From contig NZ_CP114287.1 of the NCBI RefSeq assembly GCF_027111295.1, positions 4,712,001 through 4,776,000 of the forward strand: a stretch of DNA of 64,000 nt, given 5' to 3'. Both the position numbers and the translations under genes were made by a program. Below the pieces are notes generated by a model. The model had not been told where the DNA came from and ran no database searches. It saw only the letters and a program-made list of their open reading frames with translations. Source of the stretch: Flavobacterium gelatinilyticum. GTDB lineage: Bacteria > Bacteroidota > Bacteroidia > Flavobacteriales > Flavobacteriaceae. Shown here one piece after another: positions 50,750-58,358 of this stretch. Numbering within the stretch: the first letter of the stretch is position 1; every line of letters begins with the position of its first letter.

Positions 50750-51163
50750 TTATTTAACAACCAGATTGTATTGATTTCCTTTTTTATCAAGAGCCTTGAG
50801 TTTTCCGTGCGAAACCCATTCGGTATTGATTTCAATTTCGGCAACCGTGTCACCAATTAAAATTCCGGCGCCGTATTTTCCTTCAGTATTAATATTTCCA
50901 AAAACCGAATCGCCGCTGCTATTTATTCCTTTTACATCATAATTGTACTTATACTTTCCCGGATTTCCGGTTCTGTATTGGTATTTATAGGTTGTATTTA
51001 CATGATAGGTCTTGGCTTCTTCGGGTGTAATCGTCTTGCGGTCATCTGCCGTAATTACCGGTTTATAAAGCGAATTGATCTGCGGAACCGGAGGCGGTGC
51101 TTCGATATTTCGGCAGGAAATTATAAATAGTAATAAGACTAGAATGGAGTAGTTTTTTGGCAT
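50750..51163 (-). CDS. Small lipoprotein of unknown function
   Basis: The 137-residue product starts with a lipoprotein signal (LVLLLFIISC, Cys17). The mature part has proline-rich APPPVPQ and then beta-strand repeats (YKYQYRTGNPGKYKYNYDVKG; GKYGAGILIGDTVAEIEIN). It probably folds into a small sheet domain at the outer leaflet of a membrane. It is co-transcribed with the Cys/His protein at 50525. No known family was recognised. Confidence 0.65.
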   Translation of the reverse strand: MPKNYSILVLLLFIISCRNIEAPPPVPQINSLYKPVITADDRKTITPEEAKTYHVNTTYKYQYRTGNPGKYKYNYDVKGINSSGDSVFGNINTEGKYGAGILIGDTVAEIEINTEWVSHGKLKALDKKGNQYNLVVK

Positions 51164-51257
51164 AGACGTTAGATTAATATTTTTAATTAGATAGAAGCGA
51201 TAAATCTAACCAGAAAAAGGAAGTTTTGACTGAGTAGTTATACTGGATTTTATTTTC

Positions 51258-51410
51258 TTAATGGATTAATCTTTCGGCAATTTCTTCCTTCTCAATTATT
51301 ATCTGGGAAGGAAGAATCATTTGAATATTATGAGTTATTGGATTTTTAAAGATTTGAAAACCGCCCCTGCAATTTTTGTATCGAAAATAAAATGCTTTTA
51401 ATCCATTCAT
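51258..51410 (-). CDS. Possible small protein (50 residues)
   Basis: An ATG-initiated frame, beginning MNGLKAFYFRYKNCRGGF and ending EEIAERLIH, fills part of the otherwise empty 371-bp gap between 51164 and 51534. Its basic aromatic N-terminal part could be real coding sequence or the remnant of a longer gene, since the frame is open for 17 codons before the ATG. No homologue is recognised. Confidence 0.25.
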   Translation of the reverse strand: MNGLKAFYFRYKNCRGGFQIFKNPITHNIQMILPSQIIIEKEEIAERLIH

Positions 51411-51534
51411 AAAACCTTCTTTTTGAGTGATTTCAAAAACGTATTTCGAGCAGGATTTTTAAAAATGCATTTTCTTCTGTTTGAAGCAGGAATAAATCTC
51501 CAATAAATCTGAATAGCAAATAGTATTAGATGTT

Positions 51535-51768
51535 TCATTTTTTCTGAAAAACAACCATTTGATTATTTGTTGTATAACCCGGACGTGCGCCAAATCCAAA
51601 ACATCCTGTATCGGGATGAACAAATGTTGAAACGCTTTCTAAACGAACATATTCCCATCCTTGATTTGTGAAGTTTTTAATTAAGCTTTCAAGTTGTTCC
51701 GCAACATGATTTGTATTTCCTTTTTTAGGATCAATCGAAGCGATAAAGGGTACTACTTTGTATTCCAT
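51535..51768 (-). CDS. DUF4177-like small cytoplasmic protein
   Basis: The 77-residue protein begins MEYKVVPFIASIDP and contains LIKNFTNQGWEYVRLESV, the pattern of DUF4177-type proteins, in which a short helix is followed by GWE and a beta strand. The C-terminal half (CFGFGARPGYTTNNQMVVFQ) is longer than in the minimal family. No function is known. Its promoter region is a near-copy of the one that drives the six-gene TerB/VWA operon upstream, so the two are probably co-regulated. It is separated from that operon by a terminator. Confidence 0.7.
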   Translation of the reverse strand: MEYKVVPFIASIDPKKGNTNHVAEQLESLIKNFTNQGWEYVRLESVSTFVHPDTGCFGFGARPGYTTNNQMVVFQKK

Positions 51769-51807
51769 AATTTTTAGTTTTTAGTTATTATTTGAATTTT
51801 TAGTGAC

Positions 51808-51852
51808 CCAAAAGTAAAACCAATCCAAAACAATATTTTATGGAAATCCGTA
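51808..51852 (-). promoter_or_regulatory. Promoter copy A (shared with 55364-55408)
   Basis: A 45-bp stretch matches 55364-55408 at 40 of 45 positions. On the minus strand it contains the -7 box TACTTTTG (51809-51816) and ends about 40 bp before the ATG at 51768, as in the other copy. Confidence 0.75.
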
Positions 51853-51891
51853 TTCTCAAAGGTTTTTTGATAGAATTTTATAAAAAACAAA

Positions 51892-51917
51892 AAAGAGGAA
51901 ATGCAAAATTCCTCTTT
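51892..51917 (-). terminator. Terminator of the TerB/VWA operon
   Basis: AAAGAGGAA and TTCCTCTTT pair around an 8-base loop, followed on the minus strand by a T-rich run, 20 bp after the VWA lipoprotein stop. Confidence 0.85.
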
Positions 51918-51936
51918 AATATTACAGTTGTAATTT

Positions 51937-52836
51937 TTAGTCGTGATCCAGAATAAAATCTTTAATAATTTTATCCATGTTTGAGGGCAGGTCGGCATTT
52001 TTAATTTCAAAATGTTTAATTTTCATTTCGGAAAGCCATTTTGTCCAGTACGTTTTAATAATCTTTTCTTCAAACGGATTATTTTTAGAAGGATTAATTC
52101 CTAAGACTAAAACTTCAAGATTAGATAAGTCTTTATCAATTTTTATAAATCCAAAGTTTTCTTTTTCCATTTTTTTCTGCCAGTCGTTTGTATTTAAGCC
52201 GCTTTTTTTGATTAGCTGAGGAGTTAAATAACTGGATAAATTACCGTCTTTGATCTGCGTACCTTGATAAAACATATAACCGTCAGTGAGAATAATTAAA
52301 ATGTTTCGGTACCCGGCATCAATACACTGATCATTTACTTTATTGTCAAAAAAGTTCCATATATCAGATCCAATGTATTTATCATCTTTAATAGCCGATT
52401 CGTAAATGGCTGTTGTTTTTGATGCATAGGTATTGCTTATTGAATTTAATAATTCTTTTGAAGCGTTATCTTTATCAACGGTAATCCTTAAATCTTTTGA
52501 AATAGAATTAATTTCAGGGTTTTCGGGTTCAGGATTAAAGAATAACTGCATTTTATCATCAATCTGTCTCATCCTTTTTGATTTTAAATGCTGGCTGAAA
52601 GCTTCAGCAGCAGATTTTATGTATCCTAAATCTCTTTGGTAAAATTCCATGGTAGGATTTGGATTTTTTTTAGTGCTTATTCTGTCTGATAAGTCAACAA
52701 GAATACTGATGTTGTAATTTTCTGAAACGCTACTTTTTGCAACAGTTTCTTTTTCTTCGTTTTTGTTTTCTTCTTTACATGAAAAAAACAAAATAAGGCA
52801 CAGTATTACAAGAGATTTGTGTAATGTGTTTTTCAT
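51937..52836 (-). CDS. VWA-domain lipoprotein
   Basis: The 299-residue product has a lipoprotein signal (LCLILFFSC, Cys20) and a von Willebrand factor A-type fold. The first strand carries a MIDAS-like ILVDLSDRIS (D48, S50), in which the usual second Ser of DxSxS is replaced by Arg. A later strand has ILIILTDGYMFYQG with the conserved Asp-Gly. VWA domains bind proteins through a metal. It ends the operon that also encodes the coiled-coil membrane protein (5 bp upstream) and TerB-like protein, so it may be the envelope-facing partner in a complex. Confidence 0.75.
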   Translation of the reverse strand: MKNTLHKSLVILCLILFFSCKEENKNEEKETVAKSSVSENYNISILVDLSDRISTKKNPNPTMEFYQRDLGYIKSAAEAFSQHLKSKRMRQIDDKMQLFFNPEPENPEINSISKDLRITVDKDNASKELLNSISNTYASKTTAIYESAIKDDKYIGSDIWNFFDNKVNDQCIDAGYRNILIILTDGYMFYQGTQIKDGNLSSYLTPQLIKKSGLNTNDWQKKMEKENFGFIKIDKDLSNLEVLVLGINPSKNNPFEEKIIKTYWTKWLSEMKIKHFEIKNADLPSNMDKIIKDFILDHD

Positions 52837-52841
52837 AATTG

Positions 52842-54110
52842 TTAGTTTTTAGAATAGACCAAATGTTGAAAATCGGGATCTACCAGATTTAATCGTCCTA
52901 AATGTTCTTCAGACAAACTTTCGCAGTTTTCAAGCAGTTCGACTTTTTCTTTATGAGGCAGTGCAATTTCTGTATTGATAGCCTGAAACCATCCTTCTTT
53001 GTATTGGTGATGATAATGCAGATATTCCTTTACCGGGAAAACAAAACCGTCAATTTTTGACTGGAGTTCTGAAATTTTACCGTTTATAGTAACAATCTGC
53101 TGTTTAAAATCATTGATTTTATTGTTGTAATCTGCTTTTAGTTTTTCCAAGTTGATCAGGTTTTCTTTTTTGCCTCTAATAAAAGCTCTGATTTTATCGA
53201 TGTTTTCAAATTCTTTCATCACAAAATCAAATACAAGTCCCCAGATTATGTAGACAACAAATCCGGCAAAAATGATCATCCAGAATTCAGGTTCTCCCAG
53301 AGCGATATTTAAATTGTAAGGAGAAGATTCTGTTGTTTTATTAAACTCATAAATCTTTTTTTCGATGATGTAAGCTAAAAGCGAATCAAATAAAAAGGTA
53401 ATCAGAAAAAGTGCCGCGAGTCTGAGAATGTTTTTTATGCCTTTTCCTTTTTGAACCATGTGAATTACATAGCCTAATCCCATAAATACAAACGGAATAG
53501 TGACAACCAAAACTCCTTCCAGCCAGCTTGCTTTAAAAGCATTGGTAAAAGCATCTGCATCAAAAATGGCTGCTGTTAGACTGTCATTTGAAAATTCTTT
53601 GAAAAAAGCCGAGTAAGAAGCTGAAATATAGAAAACCAAAACATATAAGGTTATAGGAAGCAAAAGAATCAGACCAATATAAAATTGCGCTTTTAAGCCT
53701 TTTCCTTCTTCAATTCCGTATTTATCCGGATTGCGTTTTACCTCGATAATTTCGTTTTTGATCTGGTCGATAGTATCATTAACATCCTGTTCTTTTTTTT
53801 CGAAAATGCCAATTGCAGCTTCAGATTTTTTAAGTTCTGTTCTGTTTTTTTCCTGCTCTTCGCGATACGGCTGTTTCAACCTGTCCTGTTCCATTTTTTG
53901 TTTTCGGCACTGATCTTCAAAACTCATATATAAATTTTGCAGACATGCTTTTAAAACAATTGGTTTTCCGGTTGCTTTTACCGAAGCTGCAAAACCGCTT
54001 TGGTAATAGGTGATTCTAATTTGTTCTCTTTCTTCCTCGTTTTCTTCATGAGGTTTAAATGAGGAATCTTCGGATTTTTTTAAACTAAATAATTGTGAAA
54101 GTGGTTTCAT
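52842..54110 (-). CDS. Coiled-coil membrane protein of unknown function
   Basis: The 422-residue protein has a long N-terminal cytoplasmic region with a charged coiled coil (about 66-128), four membrane helices (about 143-163, 198-218, 228-250, 277-297), a second coiled coil (about 300-355), and a C-terminal tail with HYHHQY and LVDPDFQHLVYS. I recognise no named family. It is placed between TerB-like and VWA genes with 3- and 5-bp gaps, the arrangement expected for subunits of one membrane complex; a scaffold or mechanosensory role is speculation. Confidence 0.7.
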   Translation of the reverse strand: MKPLSQLFSLKKSEDSSFKPHEENEEEREQIRITYYQSGFAASVKATGKPIVLKACLQNLYMSFEDQCRKQKMEQDRLKQPYREEQEKNRTELKKSEAAIGIFEKKEQDVNDTIDQIKNEIIEVKRNPDKYGIEEGKGLKAQFYIGLILLLPITLYVLVFYISASYSAFFKEFSNDSLTAAIFDADAFTNAFKASWLEGVLVVTIPFVFMGLGYVIHMVQKGKGIKNILRLAALFLITFLFDSLLAYIIEKKIYEFNKTTESSPYNLNIALGEPEFWMIIFAGFVVYIIWGLVFDFVMKEFENIDKIRAFIRGKKENLINLEKLKADYNNKINDFKQQIVTINGKISELQSKIDGFVFPVKEYLHYHHQYKEGWFQAINTEIALPHKEKVELLENCESLSEEHLGRLNLVDPDFQHLVYSKN

Positions 54111-54113
54111 AAT

Positions 54114-54509
54114 TTAAGCGTTTAGTTGACTAATAATTTCTTCTTTACCAATGTTTTTCTGCACACAGTCAATGAGATAATCAGATAAGTCGTTGATGTT
54201 CTCGTCAAGGAAATCAAATTTTCGGCAGTATTTGCGCAGCATATTTAATTCATCGTCGGTTACTTTTCCGTCGGCCCAGATAAGCCGTGTCAGATCATAC
54301 AGATATTCAATTTTTGTATTTAAACTTTCCGGAACTATAAACTCGGTAGTAACCGGGTTGAGGAAAAGTTTATCGAGTTCTTCTCTTGGAATTCCTCTTT
54401 CGTCTGCAAAATGATACAGCATTTGAAGTTCTAATACATCAAAATGATCATCTGCCAATGCCATTTGGTATAATCGTAAAAAATGGCTTTTAAGTTCTAG
54501 TGTTATCAT
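54114..54509 (-). CDS. TerB-like helical protein
   Basis: This 131-residue all-alpha protein shows the TerB pattern: LRLYQMALADDHFDVLELQMLYHFADERGI and, in a second half-repeat, LTRLIWADGKVTDDELNMLRKYCRKF. The two acidic loops (ADDHFD, ADGKVTDDE) are where TerB/DjlA domains bind metal. TerB domains occur in stress and membrane-linked complexes often together with VWA proteins. Both are in this operon, although no TerC or TerD is present. Confidence 0.78.
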   Translation of the reverse strand: MITLELKSHFLRLYQMALADDHFDVLELQMLYHFADERGIPREELDKLFLNPVTTEFIVPESLNTKIEYLYDLTRLIWADGKVTDDELNMLRKYCRKFDFLDENINDLSDYLIDCVQKNIGKEEIISQLNA

Positions 54510-54524
54510 GTTTTTTAGGATTGT

Positions 54525-54872
54525 TTATTTTAAAGATTCGCAGGCTCTGCCGTCGCCGTCCGCATCAAGATTTTTGTAACACTTTCTGTTACTGTCGTAA
54601 ACAGCTTGTGCTTCTGCCCGTGTTTTAAAACTGGCACAGGTTTTTGTTGGACAATCTGAATTTGAACCTGAGCTTGAATTTGAATTTGAACCTGAGTTAG
54701 AAATATCATCAGCTGAATCTGAGCAGGAAATGATTGAAGTAAGCATAATGAAAACCAGAATTAGTAATACACAGCCGTTATTTTTTCCTGAAAAAGATCT
54801 GGATCTGTTATTTGTAAAGTGTCCCTGAACATACGTTCCGTTTTTTCTGTAATATCCTTTTCGATATCCCAT
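54525..54872 (-). CDS. Membrane-anchored excalibur-type calcium-binding protein
   Basis: The 115-residue product has a basic N-terminus with GYRKGYYRKNGTYVQGH, one membrane helix (about 34-50, CVLLILVFIMLTSIIS), a Ser/Asn/Gly-rich linker (51-74), and a C-terminal excalibur-like domain with CPTKTCASFKTRAEAQAVYD and the calcium loop LDADGDGRACESL. Excalibur domains are small extracellular calcium-binding modules. It overlaps neither neighbour but lies 10-15 bp from each in the same operon. Confidence 0.85.
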   Translation of the reverse strand: MGYRKGYYRKNGTYVQGHFTNNRSRSFSGKNNGCVLLILVFIMLTSIISCSDSADDISNSGSNSNSSSGSNSDCPTKTCASFKTRAEAQAVYDSNRKCYKNLDADGDGRACESLK

Positions 54873-54882
54873 AATTAGTATA

Positions 54883-55110
54883 TTAAAATTTAAGTGTATA
54901 GATTAAAAATGTAAGAAGTCCTGTGAAGACAAAGAAAACAAGGCAACCGCTGTTTTGGTAACGTACGCCGGGAATGCCTGTTTTTGTAGAATAGCCTCTT
55001 TTGCTAAATGTGCCCATTTTGGTTCTTAAACTTGGAGAGATTCCGGATTTACTAATGTTAAGTCCAAGTCCGCCTCCAAGTTTAATTCTTTTTTGAAATC
55101 GAAAGCCCAT
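54883..55110 (-). CDS. DUF4236 membrane protein
   Basis: The 75-residue protein starts MGFRFQKRIKLGGGLGLNIS and continues KSGISPSLRTKMGTFSKRGY, the DUF4236 signature, and ends with one membrane helix (CLVFFVFTGLLTFLIYTL). DUF4236 is a short domain of unknown function often found at protein N-termini or in small membrane proteins in accessory regions. It lies 6 bp after the Cys-rich gene and 10 bp before the excalibur gene. Confidence 0.82.
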   Translation of the reverse strand: MGFRFQKRIKLGGGLGLNISKSGISPSLRTKMGTFSKRGYSTKTGIPGVRYQNSGCLVFFVFTGLLTFLIYTLKF

Positions 55111-55116
55111 GGCACA

Positions 55117-55323
55117 TTAGCTTGTATGGCATGCATTGCAGCAGGTTTTGCAGCCATTAGATTTTGAGTACGTTTTTTTAGCTTCAACAACAGCTGGTTT
55201 ACAATCAGAAAACTGACCTAGATATTTTCTGTTTAGTGATGAAGGCAAATATGTGCAGTCTTCGGTATGAACTTCATGATCGCCATTTAGCTGCGCATTC
55301 TCATTTACATAGTATTTTTTCAT
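55117..55323 (-). CDS. Small Cys-rich protein (first gene of the TerB/VWA operon)
   Basis: The 68-residue cytoplasmic-looking protein has HEVHTEDCTYLPSS, LGQFSDCKPAVVEAKKTY and GCKTCCNACHTS: six cysteines and three histidines. The pattern H-x3-C-x3-L, a central C-x2-AVxxAK helix and a terminal GCxxCxxxCH is shared by a family of short Bacteroidota proteins and probably binds zinc. It has no signal peptide. It is the promoter-proximal gene of six, so it should be the most highly expressed. Confidence 0.72.
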   Translation of the reverse strand: MKKYYVNENAQLNGDHEVHTEDCTYLPSSLNRKYLGQFSDCKPAVVEAKKTYSKSNGCKTCCNACHTS

Positions 55324-55363
55324 GGTTTTAAAGTTTTAATTAGTATTTATTTTTTTTGATAAT

Positions 55364-55408
55364 CCAAAAGTAAAACCAATCAAAATCAGTATTTTACGGA
55401 AATCCATA
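55364..55408 (-). promoter_or_regulatory. Promoter copy B (six-gene TerB/VWA operon)
   Basis: This is the 45-bp counterpart of 51808-51852. The -7 box TACTTTTG lies at 55365-55372 on the minus strand, about 42 bp before the ATG at 55323. The conserved block extends about 35 bp upstream of the -7 box, further than core promoter elements need, which suggests a shared activator site. Confidence 0.75.
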
Positions 55409-55437
55409 ATTCGTAAGATTTAAGCAGAAGAAATAAA

Positions 55438-55459
55438 AAAAGCTCCCGAAGGAGCTTTT
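55438..55459 (-). terminator. Terminator after the response regulator gene
   Basis: AAAAGCTCC and GGAGCTTTT pair across a 4-base loop, with a T-rich run on the minus strand, 21 bp after the response regulator stop. Confidence 0.9.
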
Positions 55460-55480
55460 ACGCAGTTAAAAAAATAGAAG

Positions 55481-56146
55481 TTAAATGATTCCCATATCTT
55501 TTGTGATGGAAACCAAATGAACTGTATTGTTCGCTTTAAAAAAGTCTTTGAGCTTCGAAAGTCTTTTTTCTATGGCACTTTTGCTGTTGGGTTTTACGTC
55601 TGAATTTTTAAAAATCTCTATGATTTCATCTTGTGAAGTTCCGTTTGCCAGATATTTTAAAATTCGAATATCCAGATCGTCTATTTCGAAATTGTTTTTC
55701 TCCTGCAAAGCAGAAGCAACCTCCGGTGAAATAAATTTTTGATCAGAAGTCGAAATGAGTCTAATTGCTTTTTTCAGCTCTTCAATACTGTGAAGACCTT
55801 TTAATACAAAGGCATCAATGTCTGCATTTTCAAAAAGTGATTTGATGCGGAAACTTTTATCTTCGACAGAATAGGCTGCAATTTTAATATCCGGCTGTAA
55901 TTCGCGAACCTTTTTTACCAATTCATCTCCGCTTTCGATTTTTGCTTCGCGGTCTGTTTTAAACGAAAGATCACTGATTAGTAAATCATAAGGATCATTG
56001 TCCTGAATCGCTTTTCGTATTTTTAAAAAGGCTTCATCGCAATATTTTGAGTGCTGGAAATTAGTAATGTCCAAATCTTTCAGAACTTGTATAATTCCTA
56101 AATTCATTGCGTCAAGATCCTCGGCTATTATTACTTTTTTAAACAT
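55481..56146 (-). CDS. DNA-binding response regulator (NarL-like)
   Basis: The 221-residue protein has a receiver domain (about 1-125) with E9-D10, phospho-acceptor D59 in LLISDLSF, and a Lys in FVLKGLHS, followed by a helix-turn-helix (about 150-205) containing DIRILKYLANGTSQDEIIEIF and SAIEKRLSKLKDFF. It is 6 bp downstream of the TPR histidine kinase gene and is its cognate partner. Targets are unknown; the neighbouring TerB/VWA operon lies directly after the terminator. Confidence 0.9.
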   Translation of the reverse strand: MFKKVIIAEDLDAMNLGIIQVLKDLDITNFQHSKYCDEAFLKIRKAIQDNDPYDLLISDLSFKTDREAKIESGDELVKKVRELQPDIKIAAYSVEDKSFRIKSLFENADIDAFVLKGLHSIEELKKAIRLISTSDQKFISPEVASALQEKNNFEIDDLDIRILKYLANGTSQDEIIEIFKNSDVKPNSKSAIEKRLSKLKDFFKANNTVHLVSITKDMGII

Positions 56147-56152
56147 GGGCTT

Positions 56153-57853
56153 TTATTTAGGCATTGTTATTTTTACTTTGAAACCATTATTGGGTTCAGT
56201 GTCAAAAGTAATAGTTCCTTTATTAGACAAAATACGGTTTTCCATATTTTGCATGCCATTTTTAATAATTTTTTCTTTTTCGCAGCCTTTTCCGTTATCA
56301 CTGTAATTTATAAATAAGGTATTGGAATTACTCTCAAACTTTAAAGCAACTACCGACGCCTCGCTGTGTTTTTTCATATTTACCATTAATTCATGTAAAA
56401 CGCGCTGCACAGCCACTTTTTTTAGATCATCCATAACTTCCCAATTTACTTTTTCGATACCATTGATAATAACATTTGTAGTATTGTTGTTATAAGTCGA
56501 AAGCATATCTTTTAAAATTTTTGGAAAGTTTGGTCCCGTATCAATATCATTGTTTTCTCTGGAAATACCTCTAACACGAATATAAATATCATCTAGTTTT
56601 TTCAATAAGCTTTCTTTATCTTTTTGAGTAACTAAAGGTTGTGTCTGGGTAAAGGTAATGGCATGAAAAACATCATTTGCCAATCCGTCGTGAATGTCTT
56701 TTGCAATTCGGGTTTCAGTTTTATAAGAAGTTTTGATTTCAGTAATTCTATTTTTATTTCTGAAGTAAATCACCAATATTATAATTAAAATTACTAAAGA
56801 AGTTATGCCGATTCCTAAAAATATCCTTTGATATTTTGCTTCCTGAAGCGATAATTCATTCTCTATTTTTTCCAGTCGAAGTTTCTGATTTTCGTCTTTT
56901 TCTTTTTTTGAATCGTATTTTATTTTGGCAAATTTGTTTTTAAAGTTGTTTCTGATTTTAATGATGCTGTCGTTCAGAGTAATGTATTGCTGTCCGTATT
57001 TGGTTCCGGCATCATTAGAAATTAAAAAAGATAAAGCTTTTAATCTTTCATCTACGCTGTTGGTCTCAGTTGCTATTCTGTACGCAATGAGTGCAGATTC
57101 ATTTGATTTCTTTCTATTAGTGTGAGAGTAATATTCGGCTAAATGCAGGTAACTTTCGATACTTCCGTATGAATCATTTATTTGTTTTCGTAAGGCAAGA
57201 CTTTCAGTCATTAATTGTATACCTTTCTCATTTAAATCTTTTTTAAAATACGCATATCCAAGATTATCGATTACTCTAGATTTACTTTTCCAATGTTCCT
57301 TGTCATCAAATATTTTTTTATTTAAGATAGCTTCTAAAATTTCAATTGCTTCGTTATATTTTTTTTGTTTGATATAAACAACGGCTATATTATTTAACGG
57401 CGATTGTTTTGATATGGAGTCATTAGAATCCTTAATTGCTTCATTATAATAGAAAATAGCATCATCATAAACGGCTAGTTCTTTGTCTGCAATTCCAAAG
57501 AAATTATTAATGGCGGCTTTATAATTATTATCATTTTTTCCGTAAGGCAAGGCTTCTGTAAGGGTTTCCTTGCTTCCGTAATAATCACCATTTATTTGCT
57601 GTATGTAAGCCATCTGTATTAGATTGTAAACAACATTGCTGCTGTCTTTAATGCTCTCAAATCTTATTTTTGATTTATTAAAATAGTAAAAGGCACTATT
57701 ATAATTGCTTTTCTTAAAATGATCAATGGCTTTTTTCTGCAGCATTACAGCTGTTTTTTTATTCAGACCAGGTTTGATTTGAACAGTTGCTTTCTCTTCA
57801 CAAGAAAGGAAAAACAGAAAGATTAATAAAATAAAAAACGGGGATCGTACCAT
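56153..57853 (-). CDS. TPR-containing sensor histidine kinase
   Basis: The 566-residue kinase has an N-terminal lipoprotein or signal sequence (LFFLSC, Cys18) and a periplasmic region of about six tetratricopeptide repeats (35-280). A coiled segment (300-342), one membrane helix (344-364), and a HisKA_3-type dimerisation domain with phospho-acceptor H388 in TRIAKDIHDGLAND follow. The HATPase domain has VLHELMVNMKKHSEAS and YSDNGKGCE. The TPR sensor is expected to bind a peptide or protein. A 59-residue lipoprotein gene with a proline-rich tail lies 54 bp upstream and is an obvious candidate partner. Confidence 0.92.
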   Translation of the reverse strand: MVRSPFFILLIFLFFLSCEEKATVQIKPGLNKKTAVMLQKKAIDHFKKSNYNSAFYYFNKSKIRFESIKDSSNVVYNLIQMAYIQQINGDYYGSKETLTEALPYGKNDNNYKAAINNFFGIADKELAVYDDAIFYYNEAIKDSNDSISKQSPLNNIAVVYIKQKKYNEAIEILEAILNKKIFDDKEHWKSKSRVIDNLGYAYFKKDLNEKGIQLMTESLALRKQINDSYGSIESYLHLAEYYSHTNRKKSNESALIAYRIATETNSVDERLKALSFLISNDAGTKYGQQYITLNDSIIKIRNNFKNKFAKIKYDSKKEKDENQKLRLEKIENELSLQEAKYQRIFLGIGITSLVILIIILVIYFRNKNRITEIKTSYKTETRIAKDIHDGLANDVFHAITFTQTQPLVTQKDKESLLKKLDDIYIRVRGISRENNDIDTGPNFPKILKDMLSTYNNNTTNVIINGIEKVNWEVMDDLKKVAVQRVLHELMVNMKKHSEASVVALKFESNSNTLFINYSDNGKGCEKEKIIKNGMQNMENRILSNKGTITFDTEPNNGFKVKITMPK

Positions 57854-57907
57854 AACTGTTACTTTCCCCGAATTTAATAATTTATTAAAAATTATAAGAT
57901 TTTATTA

Positions 57908-58087
57908 CTAATTTTTTGGTGGCTGCACCGTTATTGGATCATCACCGGGACCCTGTGGCGCATTTGCATGTGTTTCATCCTTTTTTATTTCGGTTTTTTG
58001 CTCCGCAGTTTCTAATTCATCAGCAGAACAAGAGAATAAACTCATTGACAAAAGCGCGCACGCTCCCAATACATATAATGTTTTCAT
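57908..58087 (-). CDS. Small lipoprotein with Gly/Pro-rich tail (possible kinase ligand)
   Basis: The 59-residue product starts at ATG 58087 (MKTLYVLGACALLSMSLFSC) with a lipobox Cys20 and has a short mature part of 40 residues: charged ADELETAEQKTEIKKDE and a C-terminal APQGPGDDPITVQPPKN. The frame extends 27 codons upstream without an ATG and the extension has no signal-like sequence, so it is rejected. I recall short Bacteroidota proteins with similar proline-rich ends beside TPR histidine kinases, but that cannot be checked here. A role as a secreted peptide signal or kinase accessory is inferred. Confidence 0.7.
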   Translation of the reverse strand: MKTLYVLGACALLSMSLFSCSADELETAEQKTEIKKDETHANAPQGPGDDPITVQPPKN

Positions 58088-58358
58088 TTTTTTTAATTTT
58101 AAAAATTTGACAAAAGGCGCTGCTGTCCGGAATCTTTTTCCGGGTTTTTGGTTAGGGTGCAGCACCACATTTTTTTTGGGAAGTGAAGTGTGTAGAACAG
58201 TAAGATTTTCATCTATACTTCCCGGATAAAATCCGTCTTACGGTTTTCCACACTTTTTGAATAAACTAGTTTTGTACATTTGTTCTGATCGCGATGCAGA
58301 ACAGTAACTGATTCATTTACAAGGCAAAGTAACGGTGCTAATTCGAGGATGATAATAT
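58088..58358. other. Hairpin-rich region upstream of the small lipoprotein
   Basis: The gap between two divergent genes holds several short palindromes: CCGGAATCTTTTTCCGG near 58126, GGTGCAGCACC near 58156, CGGATAAAATCCG (58223-58235) and GTTCTG..CAGAAC near 58280. If the lipoprotein mRNA begins far upstream, its leader would be strongly structured. No coding frame is supported here. Confidence 0.4.

Noticed and set aside
54114..54509. Tellurite resistance operon
   Set aside because: Only a TerB-like domain is present; TerA, TerC, TerD and TerZ are all missing, so the name would mislead.
58088..58168. 27-residue extension of the small lipoprotein
   Set aside because: It lacks an ATG, would place the lipoprotein signal internally, and lies in hairpin-rich non-coding sequence.
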